Source: Cladorhizidae sp. MBARI D1340-BT2 | Lineage: Eukaryota; Porifera; Demospongiae; Poecilosclerida; Cladorhizidae | Reading direction: 5' to 3' | Assembly (NCBI GenBank): GCA_028752905.1 | Contig: JAQNBH010000011.1 | Coordinates: 5,587,125 to 5,651,124, forward strand | Length of the DNA: 64,000 nucleotides | In this document: positions 23,453 to 36,870 of the stretch, piece by piece | How positions within the stretch are numbered: the stretch's first letter is position 1 | How the letters are laid out: each line of letters opens with the position of its first letter | Notes under the pieces: model-generated | What the model saw: only the letters and a program-made list of their open reading frames with translations | What the model was told of the DNA's origin: nothing | Databases searched by the model: none | Position numbers and translations under genes: made by a program

Positions 23453-23763
23453 CTGCCAGTGTGCTTATATTTCCTGATGAAGTGTGTTCTGGGGACACAG
23501 CCACTGCCAGTTGCAGCAGAGATGGTGATTCAATGGTGTGGGAATATGACGATTCGCGTGTGGTAGCCTTGAGTGTTGAGGACACTGTAGGTGCTACTAC
23601 CACACATATGAATGGAGTTGAATTGTCAGTGACACTGATATCCCAAAGTGACACTCTAACCTCATCGAACATTAGTTCATAGCCACTCCAGCTACAGATG
23701 GGAAGATCTTGCGTTGTGCTGGAATAACTGCTTCAACAGCAACCATATGTCTTGTGACTGATG
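23453..23763 (+). CDS. Exon coding an Ig-like domain, with a frameshift
   Basis: An acceptor (TAATTATTGCAG) opens phase 1: AASVLIFPDEVCSGDTATAS, CSRDGDSMVWEYDD, then VELSVTLISQSDTLTSSN. The Cys...Trp spacing fits an Ig-like strand B-C region. Near 23672-23678 the frame reaches a TAG stop, but the next frame continues FIATPATDGKILRCAGI... CLVTDG to a donor (GATG/gtgagc) after 23763 in phase 1. The second part supplies the DGKILRC strand F with its Cys. One inserted or missing base therefore separates two halves of one domain. The phase matches the FN3 exon at 26793, giving VTDDNPPDVS across the junction. Confidence 0.72.
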
Positions 23764-26700
23764 GTGAGCTACTCTGAGATATGCAATTATGCTAAGTTTG
23801 CTGGTTAATTTACTACCCTATTTCCTCGAATAGTATTCGCAATGTGCGCACATCTCCTGCATTTGCACATTAATTATAATTCCAAGCTGGAAAGTTGAGA
23901 ACGTCAGAATTGTAGCGACCCTTCTGCATACCTTGATGACGATGACAATGAAGAAGAGGTAACTAGTGAAATACTAGTTGATGACCAAGGACTAGCAAAC
24001 TTGGTTTCCAACTTTTTGGGCCCAGCTCCTACCATTTCCTCTCACTGGATTCAATTTGTTTGTGCTAGTGTTTGTGACTCGAGCTCATCAATGACCTGGA
24101 AGAGCCAACCTGGTTTGTGATTAGTTGTGTATGCGCTTCAATTGTATTCACCTGCTTATTATAATGTTGACTCCATTAGGATGCCTGAAACTATTTGAAA
24201 CTGCAGTAGCCATTCGAGGAAATACGATATTAATTATGAGGGAAGGGATGGGAACGTATGATAAAAATGTGTTTTTATAGACTTGTACTCTCGTTAAATA
24301 TACCTAATTGACTATGAGGCTCTATATTCTTTACTGCAATATCAGTTACTGGCAAGTCAATATTATGATGGAATAGATCAAGCTTGATGTGATGGTGCTA
24401 TATGCTACAAACAGGAGGGGAGCCAAAATGTAACTGTTACCACATACACAATATAGAGGTTTTCTCTACTCTAACTTTGTCATAACCTTCAACAATATTA
24501 TGCACCAAAGTTATACTAACACAAAATAAAATTTTCTCGTGTATGACTTTAAAAAAATACACCTGCTCTGAGCTCATCACACCTGTTATGCAGGTATGCT
24601 TATTTCCATGTTGGAATTCTACCCTCTAATATTTGATATTTAAACCAGGTTTGGGAGTGCATGGAATTCATTCCTTCTGGATCCTCCAACATTATATCAA
24701 TTGTATCAATTGCGGATAAGTAGGCCACTGGCAGGTATAACCCCTAATGCCCTGGTTCTACCCTCCCTGGGTCCTCAGTGTGGCCTCCTATTGAGAAAAA
24801 GAAGCTTTGTGGACATGGTGTAGCCAGTGGGAGTGAACTACTGGCCCAACACCCTGCTAGAACTAATTTCCTTCCTTCCTTCCCTCCTCTCCCCCTCTTT
24901 CTCTTTCCCTCACCCGAAAAGAACTCAAGTAGCTATCCATCTTGCCACTGCCACACTTAGCCAGCTAGTACTTGTTTGTTCCTGCCATGTTGAACTTGCC
25001 TGTTCGCTAGTATACTGGTTTATTCATGCCCTGTTGAACTTGCCTGCTCCTGCCATACTTAGTCAGCTAGTAGTAGTTTGTACCTGCCATATTGAACTTG
25101 CTTGACTCAGCTACACTTGCCAGCTAGTACTGGTTCAGTGCCTTATTTCCTGATTTGCTGGGAAAGAAAAATGTCTTGAAATAAATATTGTTGTAGTCTC
25201 CTGGTGATCTACAAAAATGTCTTGAAATAAATATTGGAGTAGTCTCCTGATGATCTACCATGCCAAATAATTGGTGTCCTTTCTGCAAATATGCATGGCA
25301 AGGTATTGTTTTGCTCTGGTATGTTTGTCTCGGTGGGTATTCACAAAATGGTTTGTGGATCTTTACTTAATTTGGTAGGCAGATTATGCATGAAGGAAAA
25401 ATTGATTTATTTTTTTAAAGTCAAAGGTTAGCTGTTTGAAAATTGCTTTAATTAACTGATCTTTCTTAATTTCAGTTCTACATTTCTATTTAGGTACAAT
25501 TGTTCTTGCTACTAGCAACAGCTTTGCTAGTGGTGGAGGAGTAAGGTGATGCAAGTCTAAGACCATGATCTAACATAGCACTTTCAGTATTGTATTGACC
25601 CCCAAGAGATTACTCTAATGTTCTTTAGAAAAATATTATCCCCTTCCTCCCCCCCCCCCCCCCCCCCCTTCCCACCCCCACCTCGCCTTTTTAATGGTAT
25701 AATTTAGTTTTCATTTCATCAGTTTAATTAGAAGGAGTTCCCGGGGCAAAAAAGAGTTCTCAATTGCATCCTGTCAAATCTTATAGGTCGCTGCTAATAT
25801 GAGGTGAAAACTATTTACAGATTGTTGAAAATTCCGACTAAACTACCTAAATTGAATTATTTTCTCTCTTACACAGAAATGTGGTTCCCCATGATGCACT
25901 GCCTCCTCATGAAGCAGGGCCTGGACCCTGTTGCTGTGTTACAATGTAATTTGTTCCCCCAGCTGTATGCAGCTTCTCCTGAGTGCACCTTAGGATGTAG
26001 CTCTAGTATTTTGTAGCTGTACCATTACTCATCTATGATCTCATGATGAAGGAGGTTCTTCTTTTCTTATTTCCTTGTTGCAAGCAGCTTCTCCTGAGTG
26101 CTGCTCCAGGGTGCTTGTTGTTGTCTAGGAGGATGGAGCAGTACAAAATTTCATTTTATTCATGTTAGTAATTCACAGAAAATTGGAAAATCGTTCACTT
26201 AATTTTTATAGCTTTCCGGACGTTTGGTTTTGTGTTTGGTTGTGTTGGTTATTTCAGGACAATATTTTGCCTACATTTTGCAGGGCAACTGCACGGCTAT
26301 TGTTGTTGTTATTGCTCCTGCTGCTGCTGTTGTGTGTATTGTGTGTGTCCTGGGGAGGGTTAAGAACACATGCACAGTTATTTCCCTAAAGAAAATGGCT
26401 ATCAATGATCTCTAACAGCATGACAAGACCTTCTTAATTCATTCAAAAGTTGGAAACCAAATCTGTCGATTGCGGCGCTGCCTTGTGTAAATTTCAGCAT
26501 GTATGGTGTTCTTAATGGAGTAATGCTAGAGGCAGGCTCAATAGCAAACTGCTTTGGGTCCCTAATGAAATGGCTGACTGGTGATAAGCCAAGAGCTGTG
26601 ATGTATTGTTTTTTATCTCAAGGGGAAAATCCCTATTCCTAATCTGACATCATGGCTATGACCTTTCTTGTGAAAAGTTACCCCCAAAGAGCCACTTTGA

Positions 26701-26792
26701 GTCCTCTACCAAGGCTCCCCCTGGAATTCTATAGAGGTCAAACAATCTGTCATCAGTCCTCTTTTATATCAGCTCTGATTTCTATTATCCAG
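23764..26792. other. Intron with degenerate tandem repeats
   Basis: About 3 kb between Ig and FN3 exons. At 24950-25140 are roughly four degenerate copies of a segment containing TGCCATGTTGAACTTGCC and CAGCTAGTACT. At 25165-25257 a segment of about 49 bp (AAAATGTCTTGAAATAAATATTG...) is duplicated. A C run of about 20 lies at 25651-25669. No exon was recognised. Confidence 0.6.
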
Positions 26793-27065
26793 ACAATCCT
26801 CCTGACGTGTCTGATGTGAGCAATTCTGCTATTATCAATGAAGCCAACACATTGAGACTGACTCTGCAGTTCACCATCACTAATGAGAGAGGAACTCCCA
26901 CTCTGGAGGTCTCACCTTCTGCTGAGTCTCTAGGTTCTCTGCAGAACACTACATCTTCTACCTTCAGTGCTGCCATTACTCTCCTTTACAACACTAACTA
27001 CATCTTCATCATCACAACCAGCAACTGTGCAGGGCCAGTCAGGAAGGTCATCAGCTTCTTGAGAG
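26793..27065 (+). CDS. Exon coding an FN3-like domain
   Basis: An acceptor (TCTATTATCCAG) precedes a phase-1 exon reading NPPDVSDVSNSAIINEANT, LRLTLQFTITNERG, SSTFSAAITLLYNTNYIFII and TTSNCAGPVRKVISFLR, then a phase-1 donor (GAGAG/gtacat). The NPP start, Leu/Tyr pattern (LYNTNYIFIITTSNCAG) and length of about 91 residues fit a fibronectin type III-like extracellular module, which mediates protein contacts. It is intact: no stop or shift. It follows the Ig exon in phase and could splice to the Sushi exon at 39619, giving RVNC at the junction, although additional exons in the 12.5-kb intron cannot be excluded. Confidence 0.78.
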
Positions 27066-28460
27066 GTACATTACACTTGTCTAATTATACATACAGCTAC
27101 ATTCAAGTTAAACATCATGTTCTCTTTTTTCTAATATACAGAATAGGTAAAAACTTTACATATCATTGGATGCCCGTGCAGAATATACTGAATGCATGAA
27201 CCCTATGAAATTCATTTTTAATGGGAAGTTAATTTCCATTGGCGTGTGTGTGTGTGTGGGGGGGGAAGGGGGGAGGGGGGCAGCAGGTAATCTTTGTTGA
27301 TTCCATGAGCTAAACCAGTATCCAGGTAGGTGGCTAGGTTTCCAGGAGCTGGTTTAATCAGGGATGTAGTTAGTGGGGGCGATAGCTGAACATTTGTTCA
27401 CCTGTGCCAATCTTGAGAGCAACTCTGACAGATCTTTCGGTGGCTGTTTCGATGTCTACAGCTGTTCCTATCCAACCTTACATGCTGTGATGTCCAGGGC
27501 CCTCACATGCTGTGATGTCATGGGCCCTCAGATCCTGTGATGTTGAGGGCCCTCAGATGCTGTGATGTCGAGGGCTACTCCACCAATTCTCAGAGGACGG
27601 GAAAATCAAAAATAACTTAACCCGTTTTCCACATTTTCATCAGCATAATTTTGGTTTATATTTTAGAGGTAGTGGACATTGACTAATGGTTGTAAATAAT
27701 GGAGACATAATTAACTTGTACTGTATTAGCACATGGCCATTTTAATCAGCTATCTTTATAATGCCTGCAATGCCGTCTATGTCATCACATCAGAACACTG
27801 GACAAGTTGTGGTGTTTTGGGGGGCACATGGATGGCAGCCTCCCAAACATGAAGCTCACATCTTAACACTCACATGGGCAGTTTCCTAGCTGCCAAAATG
27901 TGGTTGTAGTTGCTATTACCTCCAATAATATTACCAGCAGGCCGTAAATTCTTCATTATGGGAGTAAAGTAATGCACCTCGAAACTATAAGAAGTGTAAA
28001 AACCTTGAAATTCATCTTCAAAAATCTATCTACTCGGCAGTGTAGTAGTGCTCCTTATATTGGTTTGGCCCTTATATTACAGTGGTGGACAAATATACCA
28101 AGGTTTATATCTCAGTTAAAACTGTCTTTGGTGGCTTCCTGGTCTCCTAAACGATGGTTTTGGCTGATTGTAGTGTCCAATACACTTCAAGTATTTCAAG
28201 CGCACCTCAAGTCCTTCACTAAAGTAGTTACACCAGCTGCCTCCCAAAAAGCTAAAGGCAAAATCTTGTTTTCCAGATCCTTTATTTATCTAATGCCACA
28301 CCCTCCCACTCCACTTGCGTAAAATAGGTCCATTCTTAATAATTTCTTAACAAAATTCTCCAAATTGTCCAACTCATACAATTCTAATTTTTTTAAATTT
28401 GCATTGCAACAACTCACATGCACACTGTTTGGGTTGGTGCAGTTCTCTGGTGCAACAGTA
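27066..28460. other. Intron segment, no exon recognised
   Basis: It contains a (GT)n and G-rich run at 27243-27280 and about four copies of a 25-bp unit (CCTCACATGCTGTGATGTC...GGGC) at 27478-27577. No coding similarity is evident. Confidence 0.6.
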
Positions 28461-28469
28461 TGCTCGAAG

Positions 28470-30880
28470 GAGACTCTATCTGACTCTACATGAGTACATA
28501 ATCAACAACAACAACAGCAATAACAAGAAATGGCATGTGCTGCATGTATCTGACTCTACATGAATACACAATCAACAACAACAACAACATGACATGGCAT
28601 GTGCTTACTGTATCTGTCTCTACATGAGTACACTATCAACAACATAACAACAAGACATGGCATGTGCTGACTGTATCTGACTCTACATGAATACACAATC
28701 AACAACAACAACTAGACATGGCATGTGCTGACTGTATCTGACTCTAGATGAATACACAATCAACAACAACAACTAGACATGGCATGTGCTGACTGTATCT
28801 GACTCTACATGAATACACATCAACAACAACTACAATAACACGTGGCATGTGCTGACTGTACCTGACTCTACATGAATACACAATCAACAACAACTACAAT
28901 AACACGTGGCATGTGCTGACTGTATCTGACTCTACATGAGTACACAATCAACAACAACAACAAGACATGGCATGTGCTGACTGTATCTGACTCTACATGA
29001 ATACACAATCAACAACAACAACTAGACATGGCATGTGCTGACTGTATCTGACTCTACATGAATACACAATCAACAACAACTACAATAACACGTGGCATGT
29101 GCTGACTGTATCTGACTCTACATGAGTACACAATCAACAACAACAACAAGACATGGCATGTGCTGACTGTATCTGACTCTACATGAGTACACAATCAACA
29201 ACAACTACAACAAAACATGGCATGTGCAGACTGTATCTGACTACATGAATACACAATCAACAACAACTACAACAAGACATGGCATGTGCTGACTGTATCT
29301 GACTCTACATGAATACACAAACAACAACAACTACAACAACATGACATGGCATGTGCTGACTCTATCTGACTTTACATGAGTACACAATCAATAACAACTA
29401 CAACAAAACATGGCATGTGCAGACTGTATCTGACTACATGAATACACAATCAACAACAACAACAACAATACATGGCATGCGCTGACTGTATCTGACTCTA
29501 CAAGAATAACTACAACAACAACTACAACAACATGACATGGCATGTGCTGACTGTATCTGACTCTACATGTGTACACAAACAACAACAACAACTACAACAA
29601 CATGACATGGCATGTGCTGACTGTATCTGACTGTACATGAATACACAAACAACAACAACTACAACAACATGACATGGCATGTGCTGACTGTATCTGACTC
29701 TACATGTGTACACAAACAACAACAACTACAACAACATGACATGGCATGTGCTGACTGTATCTGACTCTACATGCGTACACAAACAACAACAACAACAACA
29801 ACAACAACAGCAAGACATGGCATGTGCTGACTGTATCTGAGTCTACATGTGTACACAATCAACAACAACAACAACAAGACATGGCACGTGCTGACTGTAC
29901 CTGATTCTACATGAATACACAAACAACAACAACAACAACAAGACATGGCATGTGCTGACTATCTGACTCTACATGAGTACACAATCAACAACAACAACAA
30001 CAAGACATGGCATGTGCCTACTGTATCTGACTACATGAATACACAAACAACAACAACAACACATGGCATGTGCTGACTGTATCTGAGTCTACATGTGTAC
30101 ACAATCAACAACAACAACAACAACAAGACATGGCATGTGCTGACTATATCTGACTGTACATGTGTACACAATCAACAACAACAACAACAAGACATGGCAT
30201 GTGCTGACTATCTGACTCTACATGTGTACACAATCAACAACAACAATTACAACACATGGCATGTGCTGACTGTATCTGACTCTACATGAGTACACAATGA
30301 ACAACAACAACAACAACAAGTCATGGCATGTGCTGACTGTAGGTGACTCTACATGAGCACAATCAACAACAACAACAAGACTTGGCATGTGCTGACACTA
30401 TCTGACTCTACATGAATACACAATCAACAACAACAACAAGACATGGCATGTGCTGACTGTATCTGACTCTTACATGTGTACACAATCAACAACAACAATT
30501 ACAAGACATGGCATGTGCTGACTGTATCTGAGTGTACATGAGTACACAATGAACAACAACAACAACAACAAGTCATGGCATGTGCTGACTGTATCTGACT
30601 CTACATGAGCACAATCAACAACAACAACAACACATGGCATGTCCGAACTGTATCTGATTCTACATGGGTACACAATCAACAACAACAACAGGACATGGAA
30701 TGTGCTGACTGTATCTGACTCTACGTGAGTACACAATCAACAACAACAACACATGGCATGTGCGAACTGTATCTGACTCTACATGGGTACACAATCAACA
30801 ACAACAACAAGACATGGCATGTGATGACTGTATCTGACTCTACATGGGTACAACAACAACAAGACATGGTGTGTGCTGAT
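28470..30880. repeat. CAA-rich minisatellite, about 2.4 kb
   Basis: About 36 copies of a unit near 65-70 bp: GACATGGCATGTGCTGACTG, then TATCTGACTCTACATGAGTA, then CACAATCAACAACAACAACA. Length varies with the number of CAA/ACT steps. Variants alternate (gaatacac, gagtacac, gtgtacac). Open frames on both strands here are repeat artefacts. Confidence 0.95.
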
Positions 30881-32300
30881 ATGTGAAGTGTACAATAGAA
30901 AAGGTGTGTTTAAAAACCCTGGAGTCCATGAAGCTCACACTTGGTAAAGTTCTCGCATTAACTCTAATTTACAGAAGATATAACATTAATAAACAGCAAC
31001 TTGAACAACAACAAGAATGCAAACATACAACTGTATTTGTGTGATGTAGACCACGACCAGTGATCTGACCCTTTCGATCATTATGGTCAGTCCAATATTG
31101 TTGTAAATACAACACATTTTGTTTTAGTAACTCTCAATAGTCATTCAACTCTCATAAAATGGTTTGGCTTTTATGAGTTAAAAAAAAAATAATAACCATA
31201 AGTTTCATTAAGGCATTAATGCTGCTGGCATTGAGAAAATGAGTATTTCACAGTGATTAGCTTCTCAGCATCTAGCAGGTTAGTTAAGTTGGTTATCGGA
31301 AAAGGTTTTGTAAATGAACACTATTTTGGAGACCTCAATTCACTGTAATCAAAACTGAGAGCAGCTACAAGAGTGTGAACCTCATGCGAGTTTTTGGTGA
31401 AATATAGTGGAGTAAACATCACAATATATCGTAGCCTGTTAAAATGGTCATTCCCCCCAAAAATATTTTACGCATAGAATATGAAAATTTGAAATAGGAA
31501 GAACTAAAGAATTATTTACATACTAAAACTTTATACGGCAGCAACTGTTTGTTTCGAGATGCCTCTTTATTTTTGTTGGTCCAAGAATGGACTATATCGA
31601 GACCATATAGAAATTACATGGCCTCATAGTCCCGGATTCTACTGTCCAAAGTGATTTCTACGGCTAATGCTGAACTATGAACAGTGCCCCATTAAGGGGA
31701 ACCTGAACCCCAAAATAAAAAACGTGCCCACCTTCAATGGCTTATAACTTCTGTACTGTACTCTCTATGCCAGTAATTTTATGCTCAATAGATAGCTCTC
31801 TCTTAGAGCTTTATAATAGCAGGGGTTAAGTAGGGTTAGATAAGGTATACAGTCAGTAGTAGGTTAAAATAGACCCATTTTTGGGGTAGGACTACTCGTA
31901 ACTCCACTAAAGATCCACTTAACAGCTAAAGTGGTTGTGGTTGTTCAGTAGACTTCAGTTAGTGCAATAAAACTATGAGAAGAGGCCAGCTAAGTGGCAT
32001 TACATTTTTATGTGAGTTTGTAGAGTAGTGGTCAGAATTTTTTATGAGGTACGCCCATTCATTGTATTATAACTTGCCCATAAATTATATATGTTATTTT
32101 TCAAAGTTAAAGTATTATTGCACAAAGGAAAGAAAGGACATTAAAGGATTGAAACCCCCCAAAATGACTGAGGTAGGCGCGCCAAGAGAAATAAAACCAC
32201 AAATAAAACATTTAAAAAAGATACAAGTTGAGGTTTGTTTTACAACTTTATTACAAGTGTCCAGACAAATTCTTGACTGTTATTATTATTTTTTTTAACT
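30881..32300. other. Intron segment, no exon recognised
   Basis: Single-copy sequence. No recognisable domain, inverted repeat or array was found. Confidence 0.5.
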
Positions 32301-32304
32301 TTAG

Positions 32305-33010
32305 GTTCTTGACATCAGGGTTGACGTCCCGTAATCTGTGCAGGTTAGCAGCAGCGGACAAACAACTAGACAGAGCCTCCTTTTCAGAACACTTGTCCAG
32401 TATATTCTGGTCCTAAAAGCTCGGTGCTGAGATAGACGGAGGCAAGCCTACCAGTGCCGTGAACTCTTGATGAAGGTCGCATCCCATGCCACAAACTTTT
32501 GGAGCCATGATCCTCCTGGCATTCATAGACCTAGATTCATCTATGCCAGACAAATAGTCCCAATTGGCACAAGACACAACTAAATTCTCACAAAACCTCT
32601 ACAGTTCTTCAAGGTTTGTTTCTACAGTCAGAGCGGCCCCACAATGACACTGTCACTTCCTCAGAGCCTCCACAAGACTCTGGTTCTTGATCAAGCTGAA
32701 GTCTGCAGTGAAGTCAGCTCTCTCAGATCCAGATCCATGGAACTGTTCAGTATGCACTGAAGTTGATGGGGACGTCCCAGAAGTTGATGGCATGGAAAGC
32801 GCTAGCTTCATCCCACCAGCTGTCGACACAGGAATTGGTGTCTCCCGAGCCGAGAGCCCTTCTTCAGAAGCAGGAGCTTGGTCTGGTTTGCTTGCTGTGG
32901 TACTAAGAAGCTCTTTCTGGAATCCCCAATATGTGCATTTCTTACACCTAGCTTGTCTGAACTTCTTCTAAGTGCCAGCTGAGCTCGAACTTTGTTCGTG
33001 AAACATTTCA
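32305..33010 (-). pseudogene. Mutator-like transposase N-terminal remnant
   Basis: One minus-strand frame runs from about 33010 to 32305, interrupted only by four stops. In order it reads MFHEQSSSSAGT, stop, KKFRQARCKKCTYWGFQKEL, a Ser/Pro-rich linker, SLIKNQSLVEALRK, stop, QCHCGAALTVETNLEEL, stop, RFCENLVVSCANWDYLSGID, SRSMNARRIMAPKVCGMGCD, LHQEFTALVGLPPSIS, stop, NILDKCSEKEALSSCLSAAA. The paired Cys motifs, the asparagine-arginine segment with a Gly-x-Gly turn, and LPP...S resemble the N-terminal region of animal Mutator-like transposases. The stops are in one frame, with no indel needed, so this is old but undisturbed in length. It ends at an AT-rich run near 32300. Confidence 0.5.
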
Positions 33011-36000
33011 ATTTTTTTCAAGAATTGGTCGTCCGAATGGAAAGGGGACTGGCCCCCCCTGCGTATATATAACCAGAGACCACATGCAAACTGTGCAACT
33101 ATAGCTAGGAAGTATGAGCAGAGGAGGTACAGTTGCAAAGCGATGCCAGCTTGAATTCGACCTTTAATCAGGCCATTCTCCTTGAGCAATGTTTGACAAT
33201 AAATCATTGGTGTGGTGTGTATAAAAATGATGATAACTTCATAATGAAACATCCAAATGCTCTGAAACTTAAAGTTTGTATGTTTAACTATAGTAAGAGT
33301 AAATTTTTAAAAAACAGGGAAAATCAACAACCAGGTTTAGGTCCCCCAGGTGCTTGCTTATTGAACAGTCTCCTGCTGGCCATTGCTGCTGCTCCTGAAA
33401 GCCCTAAGCTGCACAGGCCCTTTACGTATGCTTACCTGAAATCATGCTGAATTCCTTCCCTCATGGTCATAATAGTGTTAAAAACCACCAATAAAGTAAG
33501 TGGTTAATGTTGGTTGCAAAGTGCAGTAAATGAAGGTCACTGAAAAGTGTTCTACAAAGTAGGTCATCTGTAAGAGAACAGATGTGAGAGTGGCATTCAA
33601 GACACAATTTTTAGTCATTCTAGACCTGTTATGATCATCTCCCTGCTGTAGCCAACAGGATGGTGAAGTTTAAGGTTGAGGAGGAAACCCAAAGGCAACA
33701 ACAGTATGCACTGCACCCTGACTGAGCACTTCAACACAACTAACTGTCTGCATAGCACAACTTTTTTATTTTGTTGACTTTCTGCAGTAAAAAAAGTGGA
33801 GGTGTTTTTTCTTCTCATTAGTTCCCACTAGGCACTGATCATACCTTCTCTCCCCATCTATAGATATGCATGGGTATAAATGTTGGGCCAATAGTAGCTG
33901 GTTGACCAGTTGATGGACTACAATAGCATCTAGAATAGCCAGCAATTTCTGTTCAGCGAGTTTTATTTGATGACCACTCAAGTTAGCCATGTAGAACATT
34001 TGTTGCAGGAGCTATTGCATGAGTGTGTCTCTAGTCTACTGCAGGACCTACTGTAATGAGATATCTAAAGACAATAATACCTAGACTCAATGCAAGAAAT
34101 ACACGAAGCACCACAGAACATGCTGGTGAGGGTGGAGTGCAGCTTTCTGTTGCTGCAGATAAGAAGTTTTATTTTCTTAGCAGTTACTTTTCTGGATGAT
34201 GCTAATTATACAAACAATGTGAGGTAGCTTGCAATAGCTCCTTTATCTTGGATATTGTTAACACAGAGCAGAATATATTATTTGCTCAATAATAACTATG
34301 GCACAAATGTCTGCTTCAAAATAACAATGAATGATTACTATAAGCTGCAGTTTGGTATAAGAATCAGTTTCAATCAGGTAAGCAACAAAAGCCACACATA
34401 GCTACATGAGTGTCTTTCTGTCTACAACAAAACTTACAGCAAAGAAATCAATCCAGGAATGACTTCTTTCTCAAGAATGAATGAAGGATCGAGAGCAATT
34501 CTATGTGGTATGGATGACCGTGCAGCTTTCCTCTGAAGAAGGGCTTTCAGAAACAGAAGTATAGGCCAGGTAAGAAATGTGCATGCCAGCAGTTGGAATT
34601 GTCATCTATTTAAAAATTTAAGTGAAGATTTCTACCAATACAGCAGCTTTGGGACTATGTAAAAAATCTGGTGTTTAAACCAAAAAACTGTGACTGATGT
34701 CAAGTTTGTATATCTATTCACCGTTAATGAAATACTATGTGTGGAGGTGAAAAGTGTGAATTGAGTTTGTTCAGTTGGTAAGGAATATTGTGCAGGTATG
34801 TAGATATATATATACCTTACATAAGAGAATAGCAGTCCATGCCATGTTTAATTTGTGTAGTGCATCTTGTGAGTATAATTTATGGAATTCAATATCAATT
34901 CACTTGGTACAGGTATTGTGAGCTAGAAGTACATAATTAAAATTGGATGTAATTGGGGGCAATACTAGCTGCTAACAGAGTACTTGTAAAAACAATTGTA
35001 CAGAATTGTATCTCTCTGTTAGTGCGAGTGAATGTCTGTGTGAGCATATGTGTGTGTGTGAGCGAGTGTGTATATGTGTGTGTTGCTCACACAAAAATCC
35101 AACACTCCATACCATTCCAGTGCCCTCTCCAAGTTCATAGAAGCCACTCAATGTCGTATGCCAGACAAAACCAGAGTTTATTTGAACAGAATTTCCCATG
35201 GTGATGATCCTGACTCTAGGTAGAATAGAGGAGAGCGTGCCTTGGACCAAGTCTTAGAAGTTCTCAGATTCCACACAGACACATGTTTCCAGCACAACCA
35301 CTCCACTGGGTGACTTGGGGCTGCAATGGTGACCATTATTGATGGAAAACTATCAATGCTCCTCATGCTTTCTAGATGTGTTTACAACATTGACTGAAGC
35401 TTTAGATGAAGACATCCAGCAGGATGCTGCTGAGCTGACATAGTGTGGTTTCAAGGCTATTATGAACAAAGGAATACAAGATCTTACCTGATCTGCCGTG
35501 GAAACAGGAGGAATTTGGTGACAGGTATGCTTCAGAACCTCTTGAACAATAAGAGAGATATGCTTGGTGGAGTGCATTTAGCGGCTTTAGTGAATTGCTC
35601 ATCAGGGAGCTCCTTTTACTGAAGGGGAATGTTCAAAGCCCTAGACATTCACTGTATTAGCAAGGGATGGAACAAAGGGGGTAGGGAGGGGATGCAGTTA
35701 AAGTCTGGAAAATATGCTTGTGGTTAGAACTTTGGAGCTCCATATATTCCGCATACTTCACTCTATGAACTTGATATATAACTCAAATGATAGATCTCTC
35801 TGTGCGCTCTCTTTTGGCATAAAAAAGATGCATGGATGTTAAAGTTACAAGCAGCTGAAATTAGGGTACCTCAAATCTGTTAGATTGAATAGTTTTTAGT
35901 TGGGGGTTTCCCAATTGTTAAGTGCTAGCCAGGTGAAATTGTTATCTGTGGCTAGAGGAAGCCATACTCTACAATATTATCCTGTTGATTTAGGCGCTAA

Positions 36001-36250
36001 AACATAAGAAATTTGGCAAGCATGGGGTGCAGGGTTAAATATCCATTGAAATTTGTTTTCAGCACCAGCGCTTGCCTAATTAGTTGTATTTTAGCGCCTA
36101 ATGAATACACTCATTTTGTAGAGTAGGGCTTCCCTATAGTCACAGAGTGTACCCTTTGCATGAACATAACTCCACTTCTTGCAGTTCCAAAAGATAAATA
36201 TGTTTGGCTTAACAAAAACTACTATCAGAAAGTATACTGCATTGGCTACA
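33011..36250. other. Intron segment, no exon recognised
   Basis: No recognisable domain. A GT-rich run lies at 35025-35085. Minus-strand open frames at 35178-35602 look partly codon-like, but I could not identify a family. Confidence 0.45.
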
Positions 36251-36870
36251 TTTTGGTATCAATCGTGATAATATTTCAATCATTCATGGTTTGCACGAGT
36301 ATCTAAGGGCTGCTGTCAGCTAAGGAAGACTTTAGAGTCTGCCATCACTAGTCCTGTCTGTCAGGGTTGTGTGCTGGGTTTCATGCTCTTCAACCTCCAC
36401 TTTGAGGTCAGCTACAGTATAGGTGTGAGGGTAGTGAGTGTAACTTACCTCCATAATGCAAAGTTAGTGGCGATTAAGCTCTAACATCAGACTGTGGTCT
36501 CTGATCTGGAGGGTGTTACTGATATGCTCTGATGGCTGATTCGTGTGATGACCTCAAGGTTATGTTAAATGCTGTGTCAACACTGTAGGGACTTCAATCT
36601 GAATTTTACCATAAGCTGTAGGAAAACAATGAATCTGGCAGTGCTGCCATCCAATCAGAGGCTGGCGTCTATTCATCTGTTTTCTGATGGTATCCCTGTA
36701 GAGCTGGTATCCAGCTTCCACTACATTTAGCATTGGGCTGGATGACTGGGCTCAGCCATTTAGGTGAAGTCCAGACTCTGTCAGGCCTTCAAGGTCTTCA
36801 GTTCTCTATACCTTATCACCTGTTACCAGAGCAAGATATCTAAGCTATGTATCCTCAATATTTGCCTACT
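36250..36870 (+). pseudogene. Non-LTR reverse transcriptase relic
   Basis: No long open frame exists, yet one plus frame reads through several stops as an RT palm and thumb: LHEYLRAAVS near 36290, then PVCQGCVLGFMLFNLHFE (motif B' and following), VTYLHNAKLVAI where YADDA is expected, then DFNLNFTISCRKTMNLAV and IPVELVSSFHYI. The catalytic Asp pair has become LHN. At least six stops are present. It is an old copy of a different family from the one at 2.8-4.3 kb. Confidence 0.65.

Noticed and set aside
35178..35602. Minus-strand frames that look partly like coding sequence
   Set aside because: I could not recognise any family or motif, so no function is claimed.
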